Part shown: positions 1-12,249 of the stretch, piece after piece
Position numbering within the stretch: position 1 is the first letter of the stretch
How the letters are laid out: each line of letters begins with the position of its first letter
Source: Spongospora subterranea f. sp. subterranea
Lineage: Eukaryota > Endomyxa: Phytomyxea > Phytomyxea > Plasmodiophorida
Length of the DNA stretch: 64,000 bases
Assembly: GCA_049724395.1 (NCBI GenBank)
Contig: JAUGWO010000159.1
Span: 62,001 to 126,000, forward strand
Direction: 5' to 3'
The notes under the pieces: model-generated
Database searches by the model: none
Seen by the model: the letters and a program-made list of their open reading frames with translations, nothing else
Told to the model about the DNA's origin: nothing
Made by a program: the position numbers and the translations under genes

Positions 1-3000
1 TTCTTATTTTTAGGGCGACGTACAAATTAATCCAGAGGCTTCGTGTCTGATTGTCACAACGGAAATTCTGCGCTCTATGCTGTATAAAGGTGCTGATGTG
101 ATTCGAGATATCGAATGGTGTGTGGTCTGCCTTCTTTGTTTAAATAGTTTTTTCAACTGAAATTAGCTGCTTCAGAAGTGATTGCACAGATTGTTTACAG
201 TCGTTGCGTTGCTTTTGAAACAAACATTGTCTTCGTTTTGGAACTGAGAACTGTACCATTTTGTCAGTTTGTTTCTGTTATATCACTGTTTCCACCTAGT
301 GCTTGTTTTTTGAACTATTTTTGCTCAATTTTTGTTGCACTTCGTAGGTGCATATTCGATGAAGTTCATTATCTGAATGACCCTGAAAGAGGTTAGTACT
401 TTTTGTGTCAAATGGGTGAGATCGAATCTGAGTTTACCTTTTAATCACTTAGGGGTTGTCTGGGAGGAGGTGATTCTCATCTATGCCTCCTGTGTCCTCT
501 ATTTTGATTTCCTTTCAGGTTATCATTATGCTGCCGGCCCACGTCAATGTAGCATCTTCCCTTGTTGATTGGTATTTCTCAATACTGATCCCTGTTTTAT
601 TCAGGTTATTTTGCTATCAGCGACAGTCCCAAACCCGCTCGAGTAATAACAGTCGTACATATTTCTTTTCTGACACTTATAGATTATAAAGGTTTGCCGA
701 CTGGGTCGGCCGCACAAAGCGCAAGCCGATTTTTGTCATATCTACCACGCAGCGGTATTTTTCTTCAGTTTTTGCTGACTTTCTGTATCTCATTTGTTTC
801 GGTGGGTATAGTCCGGGTTCCATTGCAGCACTATTTGTGGTGTAATAACACAATGTTCAACATCCTCGACGCCAATTCCAAGTTTATTCAGGACGGCTTC
901 AAGAGGGCTCACGCTTCCCTTGCTCAGAAACAGAAAAGCGCCATTCAAGTTAAGCAGCAACAGGTATTTTGACATTGTCCAAAGCAGGTTTTTTCCAAAT
1001 TTTCAGGCTTATCTGTTTTTCTCGATCTTCTCTACGTTTAATTTGATGTGTTTATGTTTCGCTCTAGCAATTATGCAATGCCACCTGAAAATTCTCTCGG
1101 AGTAGGTTTCTTATCAAGCCGCGTTTTTTTTTCATTTGTTCGAAGAATTTGACATCGTTTTGCAACAATCAGAAATCGCGACAGGTGGGTTCTTCGACTG
1201 GATCATGGGTTGCCTTGTTGCAACAGCTGCGCGAAGCGAATCTGTTGCCTGTCGTGGTATTTTCCTTTTCAAAAAAGGGATGCGAAACTGCCGCCGACGG
1301 TCTACGCTCTCAGGTAACGTCATACGTCATCTTCACGTTTATTCGACCGGTACATATATTTTTCCTGCAGGATTTAACCTCAAACGTGGAAAAATCAGAA
1401 ATTCACGTGCTCTGTGAATCGTCCTTGAAACGTTTACCAGCTTGCGATCGCGAGCTTCCTCAAATATTAAGGTGATTACTTCATTTCTTCGATGGTTGTA
1501 TTCAGTCTCGTCCTTCAATTTGCTTCCGCTTGGGTGCGCATTTTAGAATCAATGGAACATTTTTTTCACAATAGCTGGTCTGCCATGTTTTCGGGCTCTG
1601 AGAAATGTCGTTTCAGGGTAAAAGAAATGCTACGACGGGGTATTGGAATTCATCACTCGGGTCTACTACCCGTTGTGAAGGAGCTGGTCGAAATGGCATT
1701 CTCCCGCGGCCTTGTCAAAATTCTTTTTGCCACAGAAACCTTCGCCATGGGTGTCAACAGTAATCACGTATTACAGTTTATTTTCGTATAAACTCTCAAC
1801 GGTATGCAGTGCCCACGAAGACCGTTGTGTTCAATGGGCTCCGGAAACATGACGGGACAGAGTTCCGCGACCTTCTTCCTGGCGAATATACGCAGATGTC
1901 TGGCCGTGCTGGTCCGCCGAGGTCTGTGCTTGCTCTTTAGCGAGCGCTTTTTTTGCGCTTGTCTCCTTTACATTTGGAATTTCACAGGTTTGGACGTTTT
2001 TGGTAATGTAATTATCAATTGCGGCGACGGAAAGATACCCGATCAGACTTTAGTTCATAACCTACTCCTGGGTAGGCCAACGGCGCTTCAGAGCAAATTC
2101 CGGCTCACATATTCTATGATTTTGAATTTGTTACGGGTTGAAGAACTTCGTGTTGAGGTAACTGTACTTATTAACGGAACATCTAGTTTTGACGTACCAG
2201 CTCTTGTCGCATTTTGCATCTTGTCATTCTCGTATTCAGTTTTTTCTATTTATGTTCAAAACATTTTTGTAACGAGAGAATAGGATATGATCAAGCGGTC
2301 ATTCTGTGAATTTAACACACAAAAGAGCGAGCCACAAAACCGTGCCTTTATCACCAAAGGTTTGTCAAGCCCTTTGTATGTTAGTTTTCGCTCAAGTATG
2401 GTTACGACACCCAGGTGAAGAGTCGCTGAAAAATCTTCCCAAAATTGATTGCATGTATCGCAAGCCAGAATTGATTGAAGAGTATTTCGACCTTCATGAA
2501 AAACGCCACGAGTCAGGACTGATTTTACTCAAGGCATCAAATGACCTTACATCTTTTTTTCAGGCGAAAGGCTGAGATTATGTCTTGGATTATGAAGTCG
2601 CCTTCGTGTGACCGCTATATCTCCGAAGGAAGGTTGGTTTGGGTCCATGTCTTGACTTCTCTAGGGTTTCATCGCCGCATTAGGACCCTCGTCGTCACAA
2701 AATATAATCTTTATAAGGTCGGAATTCTAAATTAATCTTGATTTTTCAATCAAAACAATATGGCCTATTGGTTTTATGGAGGCAACATGCGTTTCACATG
2801 TTTCTTTTGTAGTACCACCCTCCACATCCCTTGCTTTTCACTTTTTTATTGTGATATCTCTTCTTCTCCATATTGCCAAGATTGGTCGGATAGTTGATAA
2901 CGTTCAGTCGTCTGACGCATGCGGTTGGTTTCAGGTACGCGGTGTTGTGCTTTTCACTAATCGTACTGGACCGGATTACCGTAAAGTCATCGCCTTGCTG

Positions 3001-4447
3001 ATTTGCCCATTGGGTTGGACACCGCCTTCGTCTGTACAAAGATCCTGTCAAAATCGGAGTTGGTCTTCTTCTTAATAATAACCACATGAGTCTTTTAGGT
3101 TTCTTTTTGTGTTCATTTGGAGGTAGTTTCTCTTTTGGTGCTATTTTTTGTTTTTCTTAATCTTGTTTTGTTCCGAGTTATGCTACTCTTATGATTTGTC
3201 GCCTTCAGTGTCGCGCTGTGGGACGAGCTTAACGGCGATTTCGTATTTGATAACAGAGATCAAAGACCATAACGTGGATGCAATCTGTGAAACAATTGTT
3301 GTATCGGGGAAAGAAATCATTGTTGAAGAACGAGACAAAGCTGTTGAAGATGCTCTTAGGAATTTAACGGTAATTTTTTTTTTCTATACTGTCCTCGCTA
3401 ATATTGTTTTAGGCAGCTTCTATGAACGAGCTGCACCCTATCCGTGATATGAATATTCACGATCCCGACCTGTTTGTAGCCGTGAAGTCGTTGGAGAACG
3501 AACCCGAGCTCGACTCAATTTTATGCCATTCGTGCCCAATGAAGGATCAACACGTACTTGCATTCGTTTCTTCACATATTCTATGGCTTCAATATTTCTT
3601 AGTTTAGTCAAACCCAGCGCGCGCACGAAATTGAAAGGCACTTAAAGGAATTGCGTTTTCGCATCTCAGATAGCAATATTATGTTGATTTCGGACATGCG
3701 TCAAAGAATGGAGGTGCTAACGCAGATCAATTATGTGGCGCCAGATCGCTCGTTGCTTATCAAAGGACGCGTCGCATGCGAGGTTTTTCTTGCGAATTGA
3801 TCCTGTAGCAATCCTTTTTAATTGTTTGTTTAGATTAATACTTGTGATTGTCTGATTGTCACTGAACTCATATTTGAGAATGTGTTTGCCGAGATTGACC
3901 CTGCGGAAGCAGCCGCCTTATTGTCGTCACTTATATTTCAGGGCAAAACTGACGATCAACCTCGCGTTATTGACCGACTCGATCAGGTTTGCTTTCCATG
4001 CCTATATTGGATATACCAGCTGTTTTTTTTAGAACTATTTTGGTATTTTTTTTTAAACTATTGTCGCTCTACATTCTGGAATTCATCCTAACTGCATTCT
4101 AGTTGCGTGCTAAGTTATTAGTGATCGCCACCAGTTTGGGAAATTTGCAGTTGACATGCGGCGTTGATGTAACAGCACAGTCGTACATCGCTCAGAACTG
4201 TAACTTCGGGTTGCTGGAAGTGGTGTATGAATGGGCGAAAGGAACATCATTTGCCAAGATCTGCGAAATGACACTGGTTGAAGAAGGCCTGATAGTCCGC
4301 TGCATTGTCCGCCTGGCCGAAGTCTGCCGCGATGTTCGTAATGCTGCACGAGTTATTGGCGATGCAAAGCTTTTTCAACTAATGGACGCCGCTGCTGCTG
4401 CAATTAAACGTGATATTGTGTTCGCCGCCAGTTTATACGTTTCCTGA
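1..4447 (+). CDS. SKI2: Ski2-type DExH RNA helicase, 5' truncated by window edge
   Basis: Cytoplasmic Ski2 (SKIV2L) unwinds mRNA for 3'-5' decay by the exosome within the Ski complex. About a dozen exons can be joined by homology. The first visible exon reads [19 protein letters not shown]. Motif II is [14 protein letters not shown] with its first residues across a junction near 346, and motif III is LLSATVPNP near 611. Motif V is [11 protein letters not shown] near 1725-1770. The C-terminal DSHCT region (4104-4447) contains [14 protein letters not shown] and ends [12 protein letters not shown] before TGA. The reading GDVQ and VVWEEV favours Ski2 over Mtr4. The helicase N-terminus lies left of the window. 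Motif VI (near 1897-1920) reads QMSGRAG and then needs a one-base shift to reach RRGLDVFGN, so the gene may be damaged or the base may be an error. The family call is firm; individual exon borders are less so. Confidence 0.9.
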
Positions 4448-6853
4448 TCAACCTTGTCTTTCCTTAAATTATATGAACAATGTTTTTCTCCAGACCTGTG
4501 TTTCCGTCAGAAAATGCCACAACTTAGCCCAAGGACAGGCAGGTAATTAACTTGTTCAATTGGGCAGTATCTCTGCCCACTTTCTGCAGCGCATCTATAC
4601 CTCCATGGCCACATAATGGATGGATTGCATATCATCAATGCGCGAACATTACAGGTGAAGTAGTGAGAGTTAACGTTCTCATACATGGAAAACGATCGTG
4701 ATTTATGTGGCAGATTCCATCTACATTCAGAGCACATCCGCCACCAGCCAAGAGATCAGATTAATCATAGAACAAAAACCAGTATCATGGGATGCGATGC
4801 GATTTGAATCTGTATAACTTCTGTTTGTCGTTATTGCAAGCAACGCCTCAATTCGTGATTTGGACCCTGCTCAAGATTGTGAACGATCGTGTATTTCCTG
4901 TAAGGCGCTGGACCTAGTCCCCACCTTCACACCAACCCGCACGTCAATTGTCATATCTCATTACTCACGTTCGCCTTCCGAACACTATATCTGGACTGCA
5001 TTCTTGCAAATCACATCCACATGCGCGCAGCATGCGATATCGCCGGACAGGCGTCCTGATCGCGCTAGCGGTAGTGGGGTTATGCTGAATCTTAGCCCTG
5101 GAGCGTTTTTTTAGGGCAGTGTGCTGTCGAACCGTGTCAAGTCAAACACGACGGGCAATTCTGCTTCGGTGTTGGAGTTAGAACCTCGACCAATTATGGT
5201 TGACGCTGGGACATAATCCTTGGCCAACGGAAACACTGAACCCTAAACTCAATCGTAGACTCAAAAGCACATGAGGTTTCCGGATTGCTCGTGAAAACAG
5301 GAACCCCTCAATACAGACTGATGATTGGTTTCCTTGTCCGCATAAAGTTTGGTTAGAGATGCCATCAGGGCGAATCTCGCCCGAGACTTTAAGCGAACAG
5401 ATATAATCAAATGAGGTATCGATTGTTCAACGGCCAACATATCAACACTTGACACTGCCCGCACAACTGGTCGTTGCGATGAAATCGAACCAACAGGTTT
5501 TTGCTAAATCGTGGAGGAGCTTTACCGTTAGATCCAATATCCGCACACGTTCTGATGGTTTCGAGGATTGTTTATGTGCAATTTTGAAGACTGTTTGGGA
5601 TGGTTGGTTTAGTGATCACAGCTGCGAGCATGCTGTGATGTGTTTTGGGTGTCGGACAACCAACCGCATCTAAAGTTGACACGATGATCAGATCTCGGTT
5701 GCCCAGAAGTCACCCTCAATGGCGATGTTTTTATCGCAAAGCGTAAGACAACGACGACAAAAGTTCACGAGACGCAGGAGACGGTTATGGCTGGCACGCC
5801 AACAGGATGGTGTTAGCACCTTAACTGCGAACCCTGTCTGTCCAAACAATGCAGAGATGCAGGCGGTTTGGTCAGCAAAATGTTCAGGGTAAAACGGAAG
5901 TCCCTGTATTGAACAGTTTTTAGCAGTCCGAAGATTGCCGAAGTCATGCGGTTGATGACCACATTTGCCCAAGCGGCGGTTTCGAACGCGACTTACCGAT
6001 TTAGAAGTCTCCGTTTTCACCTGTAGATTGATGGCGTTGCGTCAAAGAATGTTCGTCAAGAAGGTTGCCCAAACCTTCTTGTTGCATTGCTATTCGCCAA
6101 CGGTGTCCGAAGCGCGGGCATGTCGGACGCACTGAGCTGCAAGACGTGGTCTGAGACAAGCGCCCCAACAATGGACGATTGCGAACCAGAAATGTGTGAC
6201 ATTCTCCGTTGTTCCTGCCGGCCACCTCCGCTGAACGACAGAAACCCAAGCGGAATTAGAACAGGTTGTGGTCATATTCAGGATAACGCGTTATCAACTT
6301 CAAGGCTCTTGAACATTCTTTTGGCCAATTACGCCATGAACTTTGACGAATCAATGAGATTTGGATGGAATTTGTTCTCGTTTTCGTCAACCAGTTGAAG
6401 CTATTCTGATAAATCCTGCGGTCCAGCTTGTGCCAAAGTCTCATGGGTTCACCCATAACAAGCCGGTTGGCGATAAGGAATCGGTTGAACTACGGGAATA
6501 TAGCTCGTTGGCAACGATTGCGTGAGGTGTTCGCTATGGATTTAACTGATTGACGTGGACCACAACTCCCCCTCCCCCGAACTTTGTCTGAAAAGGCACA
6601 AACCCCACCCCCTCTCATTCATTCATAAATGATAAGAAGGAACCAGACAATAAGACCTCAAATTCCCTACGAAAACTAACTATTTCAACAGAACTCGACA
6701 AGGGGATGGCTGTCGTTCGGACCAAGATTTAAGGACGAGAGAGCGATGACGTTCTGGTTCGAAATGTTGGCGTGAAATTCAGAAATGATCAAAAAACAGC
6801 AGGATATATAATACCGATTGTACATTGTCTGACAATAAATACACTTGAAAATA
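4448..6853. other. No recognisable gene
   Basis: This is about 2.4 kb between Ski2 and the E(z) gene. Only short open frames occur. The longest is on the minus strand at 5688-6020 (110 codons), followed by overlapping minus frames up to 6275. None resembles a family I recognise and none joins into a longer product by plausible splicing. There is no tandem repeat. It may hold decayed mobile DNA. Confidence 0.5.
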
Positions 6854-8785
6854 TTACCCATCGTGATTGGAGAACCATTTTGGGGCTCCGGCACCGTTCT
6901 TGTGGTTGTAGTGAAAGCTGAGCTCTTCGCCCTGGACGATATCCCGCTTGGCGAAAATCCCGATGCGGTGATCGCCGCGCGCGTACACGATCCGGGCAAA
7001 ACAGTTGGGCGTTTCCGAGTGGTTGGCGTACTTGACCTTGTTCCCTTTGAAACACGCATCGACGACGTACTCGGAATTTACGTCGAACAGGTACGAGCAG
7101 TCGCGTTTGTCGTAGGTCTGTCCACGGCGATCGGCTTCATCCTGCGAAATCATTTCGCCGACGTATTCGCTGATGAGTTCGCCCTTTGCCACGTTCTTCG
7201 CCGCGAACGCCCCGAATCCGTGAACGGCGCTTCGCCCCAGCAAGATCGGCTCCGTCTTGTGGAACGATGCGATATTACCATTACCACAAGACGACGCTGA
7301 ACCACCTCCCATATCGCAAACCCCGCACAGATCCTGAATTCAGCGACCAAACAAACAATGAAAAGAAAGATCCGATGAAAAACTAAACTTAACGCCTACG
7401 ATATCACATTCTCTTCCAGCAGCAAAACACGGGCACCGACGCGTTTGGCACCGTAATTTTTCGCTGGAACATTTACAGCCTGTAAATCGGCGACGGCAGG
7501 ATTGATCACAACCGCAAAACTTGTCGCAGAAATGCCCCTGGTTCAGGCATGAGCAATAGATCGAACTGGAACAGGGTCCGGGATGATCGCAAGGATCATA
7601 AGGCTGTAGAACTTTGCCGAACGTCTTATAAAACAATCTGGAGACGACAGCCTGACCACTGCGCTTCTTCGAGCTATCGACAGGTTTCTCGGCAACGTCG
7701 ACTTGGGCGAATGCGAACTTGCCGGCGAGCGCGGCGACTTCCGCACAGGTCAAACGCGACGACAGCGCAGACGCGACCGAACACCAATTCGTTCCGAACA
7801 CGAACACCAATTTCCTGAAAGTAGATATTTCCATGTCGGACAGCACCGGCGTCAGAACCGAATTGCAACCTTTACTCAAAAAACACTGATCTGAACAGGG
7901 ATTTGACGGGATCGAAATTCTGCATTGCGTCAGAATCGGCCCGGCGATGTTTTCGTCGGGAAACCGTCGCCGACGCAACCTCGGCTGATCGATCGGATGG
8001 AGATTGCAATTGTAGATGTAGCAACGTCGGCAGAACAGCGCCTCGAAAGAATCCAACGGCGATTGCGACACGGGGACCGGTTGCGTTCGGAGGAAATCCC
8101 GCACCTGATGGAACATGACGCCAACGACTTGCGCGATCGCCGCCACGACCGCGTCCGAATCGCCACGCGCCCTGACAACACCTTTCACGACCGACTTCGT
8201 GTCTTCGTCGAGTTCGGAATCCGAGTCATCATCGCTGTTGTCGTAAGCGGCGGTGTCCACACGCAAATCCTGACCAAACCATAAACACAAACGAAAACTA
8301 CAGATTTGCAATCAGAGTACGTCGTTTTCACCGAAATACGGGAGAAACCGGAGTTTGGTGTCGTCCGGTTTGTAAAAGCTTTTGGCGACGCTGATATAGG
8401 AGTTCCCTTCTGGCAACGCTGCCTGAAATTTCACAGAAATGGGTTTCTTTTTGTTGACAACGTCATCTCTGCCTTCAGCACCTGGATAATGCACCGATCC
8501 CGACGCATTCGACGCCGCGACCTGAGCCGATTGGCGCTGGCGCAAACTCTGTTCGATCCGTTTCCGGTTGGCGCGCAACCGTTCCACGAGCCTGGCGGGG
8601 CGCGTCTTCTTCAGAAGCGACTGCTCCTTGGCGACGTCCCTCCGGATCAACTCGACCAACTCTGTCTTCGGTTCCGGTATCACGATCTGACTACGACCCC
8701 GTTTGAACCGATGGGATCGTAGCAGCGGCGTCGTGGTCAGGTCCATTGAATTCTGTCGCTGGCAAACGAGGCGCGGCACAATCAA
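6854..8785 (-). CDS. EZH2: Polycomb E(z)-type histone H3K27 methyltransferase
   Basis: Catalytic subunit of PRC2, expected to methylate H3 lysine 27 in the nucleus. There are three exons: 8785-8321, 8269-7400 and 7333-6854. The first intron is 8320-8270 (GTACTC...CAG). The second is 7399-7334 and joins RECD to DLCGVC, as in EZH2. The order is an N-terminal region with LPYFGEND, a SANT-like part (near FGTNWCSVASALSSRL), the cysteine-rich CXC/pre-SET (CDHPGPC through RRCPCFAAGRECD), then SET. SET keeps GRSAVHGFGAF, YANHSETPNC and GDHRIGIFAKRDI. The end reads GEELSFHYNH, where EZH2 has GEELFFDYRY, so the usual Asp is His while the Tyr is kept. The gene is clearly GC-richer than its flanks. ATG 8785 opens the frame; the internal ATG for MDLTTTP (8746) or an upstream exon is possible. 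Confidence 0.92.
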
Positions 8786-11700
8786 CAGTCTTGAATACTT
8801 GTGCCGTGCCGGGGCGCGTTCCCGACCAGATGCGATACGAACGGTGCCAACTCTCCCTTGATATGATACAATATGGGAATATTGTCAGGGATAAACACTG
8901 AACGATAACTGGTGCACGACAAAACGGCAGAGAACGAGTGGGTAGGGAAGGGGGGAGGTCAAATGGTCATCTGGCGTGATGGCGGCGTGTTTCAGACATC
9001 CATTGAGCACACTCCTGTGTGTGTGTGTGTGACCGACTGTCGGACCGCTGACTGACCCGGCCTTAATTGCGCCATTGGCGCATTTTAGGTTGGGGGCACG
9101 CAACGTTATCAGTTAGAGCCCTTGGGCCTTCTTGGTCAAGTGTCAGATATCGTATATTCTATCGCCAACATCAACAATATCCGTAAAACATCCGAGTTTG
9201 TGACTGTTTTCAGCTCGACAACAGCTCGATATAATCGTGTGCTACAACAGCTCGATATAATCGTGTGCTACAACAGCTCGATATAATCGTGTGCTACAAC
9301 AGCTCGATAATCAGTGGCCGCGTCAAAAACGCGCGGAAATGAAGTCATTTCAGGAATAGCAATGGGGTCCTCGAACGCAAACGATCACCATTAGAACGTC
9401 ATTCTGTGGCATCGATCTCCAACAGCGTTCAAGAAATGTTTTCGACGCCTGCCCAATTAACCTGATGATCTTGCCTGGCAATGAGAGCCGGTTTACGTCA
9501 GCAAGCATATACCGTCCTTGTGCAAAACAGTGAATATACCTTCGCACATGGTCTTGGTGTTCTACTCTAACGGTCATGGAATGGGTGGCGCTGCTAGGAC
9601 CATTGATATGAGCAGAAGTTCTGCAGGGAGACTCAATCGTCCTTATTCGAAAGTATCCTCAATCACATTGAGCCATCGGTCATTTCCTTTCGAATGCACG
9701 ATGGCGGTGAACCATGGTCACAATTACAAATTGGGTTTGAACAAAAACGGATTTGTTCCAGGACATTGCTATCGTATTTCATGGTTCTGTAGTCAGAACC
9801 TTGAAACCAAATGGTTTTCAAGTTGAGTAAATTGCTTTCCTTGCAGCGTGAGCTGATGATTTTTATTGGTAGGGTCTTTATGGAAAAACAAGCAAAGATC
9901 TTACAGTTGAGAGTTTTTCCAGGAAGTAGCAGCGATCAGTCAATGTGGAACTAGTCTGAACTAGGAAAAAACGCCAGAAATCTTTGTCGTCCAGGGGTAG
10001 TCTGCCGGAGGATTTATAGCTTCAGCTTATCCCTATGGTGCCGTTCGACGAAAGAAACGGTCGCAGGGTTAGACCGTTGTCGCCGGGTGTAGGATCGTCG
10101 TGTCTCGACAGACGTTCTACACTGCATCAACAGGCCCAATGACATCGGATCATCGTGTCAATGGATTACCGCTTGCTGTGTTCTTTAGGTCAACAAAGAG
10201 CGATCATTAGCGGCGGACGAGATCGCTTCGATTGATGACGGTGGACAGCACCGACTTTGAGCGGGGAATGCCTATCCAGCGCTCTCTGTTCCATTGTCTG
10301 TATCTCATTGTTGATCAGACAAGAAATTCAGCGTAAGATTGCCGAGTTCTGGTCTTGAAATTCTTTATCCGATGATATTATGCAATAAAAAAACGAGATT
10401 TTCTGAGCAAACAAGTTCTAGGATTCGGTGTGAAATGTGTAAAAAATACCCTACGGGAGTTTGCAATATCGTTTTTCGCTGAGTGCGTTATCGGATACAG
10501 ACCAGAATTCAGCAACATTGCGATGATTTTCTTGTCTCTTTTAGCCTGTACACTCTCCAAGGCACACTATATCTGAGCTGTCGATTTTCCTGAATTTGTT
10601 TGGGCCACAGTAGTTCCCCGCCCTCACTACCTATTTAGGGTGACAGATTTCCACCAGAGACGGTCGCGGGATAATCTAAAAATCCAAATGTCTGAAGGGT
10701 TAAGGATCACTACTAGGACAAATTACTGAGGTTCTGTCGTCGTCTATATATTCGAAAGCAATGGCAACGAGTTTCTCTTACAGTTCGCTGCAGCCGCGGC
10801 CGGAATGTTCCGCTGGCAACTATATCCAATACAATAGGGTGGAATGGGTCGTAGGCTATAACATAGGGTCAATACGTTGACACACATTGCTGAACGGAGG
10901 GAGTATGAGCTGAATGGGACGCATCACGAGGCGAGAAAGCTGCAAAAAATAAGAGTTCCTCGGCGCCTGAAGCTAGGCAAGTTTCATCAAGGAAGAGGAA
11001 GATCGACACTCGGTCCAATGCCTCCACAAACCACCAAACATTCGGAAAGCCCGTCTCGCCGTGATGTCTCACGCGGCACAACATCCCATCCTCTGGCGAT
11101 TGCCTTTTTGAGGCGATTGTTCATCCGAGGCGTCAGTTCCGCGACTACGATTTCTCTCCCTCAGACTGCATTGATTCAGGTTTCGTCCTCCGTCAACTGA
11201 TTATTCAAGCTGCAAGACTAAGGCCTGATGACATCGCCAGATGCTACAAGCGCTTGAGCGTGGCAGAAGTTACTGAAAGGATGTCTAAACGGGGCGAATG
11301 GGGTGTGGCCACCTAGAAATGATGGTTGCGGCTGAATTACTGCAAGTTAATATTATGATATTCGACCAGACTCATTGAAGCGTCAATCTTGAATCGAAAT
11401 ACCCTTGGACAATCAATATCGCGTATATTGGGGCAACACCCATTATGAATCTCTCGTCCCGAGCACATCTTATCTTGATACTACACTGTCTGCTCCTTCT
11501 ACAGCCCAAATTACGAAGAAATCGTCACTGTAAAAGATGTCAACGCGTTTTCGGAAAGATTCGCATCGGAGCACGATTGTCACTGCATTGTTCTGCTGCT
11601 CCCTCAGATTCTCCTTTCTTTGTCTGTTTGAATTTCTTTCAAGTTGTGTTGATCCTTCATTGCCCATTGAAGACGCCAAGGCTCTCTATAGTCTTTTACA

Positions 11701-11801
11701 CCCACTGGAAGCTCTATGGCCTGTACTATTCCTGACAATTTTGCGACTTTTCGCAACTTTGCTTAACAATCCCGATTATAACCGGCATTGGATGCTCGAT
11801 C
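8786..11801. other. Intergenic; no recognisable gene
   Basis: About 3 kb without a supported gene. It contains a short TG microsatellite near 9014-9031 and a 26-bp tandem repeat (separate entry). Open frames at 9350-9577 (-), 9518-9826 (+), 10877-11200 (+) and 11470-11679 (-) are short, mutually overlapping on opposite strands and match no family I know. Confidence 0.5.
9224..9301. repeat. 26-bp tandem repeat, three perfect copies
   Basis: The unit GCTCGATATAATCGTGTG plus CTACAACA is repeated three times without change, preceded by a partial copy and followed by a truncated one (GCTCGATAATC). It lies in the spacer upstream of the E(z) gene. Perfect identity suggests recent expansion. Confidence 0.9.
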
Positions 11802-11806
11802 ACCGG

Positions 11807-12249
11807 TGTTACAGTCAAGCGTACACGTAATGTTACAGTCAAGCGTGCACGTAATGTTACAGTCAAGCGTACACGTAATGTTACAGTCAAGCGTTCACGT
11901 AATGTTACAGTCAAGCGTACACGTAATGTTACAGTCAAGCGTGCACGTAATGTTACAGTCAAGCGTACACGTAATGTTACAGTCAAGCGTTCACGTAATG
12001 TTACAGTCAAGCGTACACGTAATGTTACAGTCAAGCGTGCACGTAATGTTACAGTCAAGCGTGCACGTAATGTTACAGTCAAGCGTACACGTAATGTTAC
12101 AGTCAAGCGTTCACGTAATGTTACAGTCAAGCGTACACGTAATGTTACAGTCAAGCGTACACGTAATGTTACAGTCAAGCGTGCACGTACGACCGACTGA
12201 TGACGATAATCAGTCGGTTACCCCCTTTCGACACTTCTTGTGTCTGACA
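11807..12249 (+). repeat. 5' LTR with 16 copies of a 24-bp minisatellite
   Basis: Positions 11807-12189 are 16 head-to-tail copies of a 24-bp unit beginning TGTTACAGTCAAGCG; the last copy lacks one base. Copies vary mainly at one site (GTACACG, GTGCACG or GTTCACG). Then follows a 60-bp tail holding a perfect 10-bp inverted repeat, ACCGACTGAT and ATCAGTCGGT around a 7-nt loop, and the end CTGACA. Because 24 is a multiple of 3, the array is open in several frames on both strands and yields fictitious 8-residue repeat proteins. Confidence 0.88.

Noticed and set aside
1804-2283. Independent 159-codon ORF in the Ski2 gene
   Set aside because: It is the post-frameshift Ski2 exon plus introns read through; only the RRG and LDVFGN parts are real coding.
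5688-6020. 110-codon minus ORF as a gene
   Set aside because: Composition is plausible but there is no family signal and no neighbouring exon that joins to it.
9350-9577. 75-codon minus ORF as a retroelement remnant
   Set aside because: Looked superficially like polyprotein sequence but no RT, integrase or gag motif could be named.
11807-12189. CRISPR-like regular array
   Set aside because: Units are contiguous without spacers, lie inside an LTR and the genome is eukaryotic.
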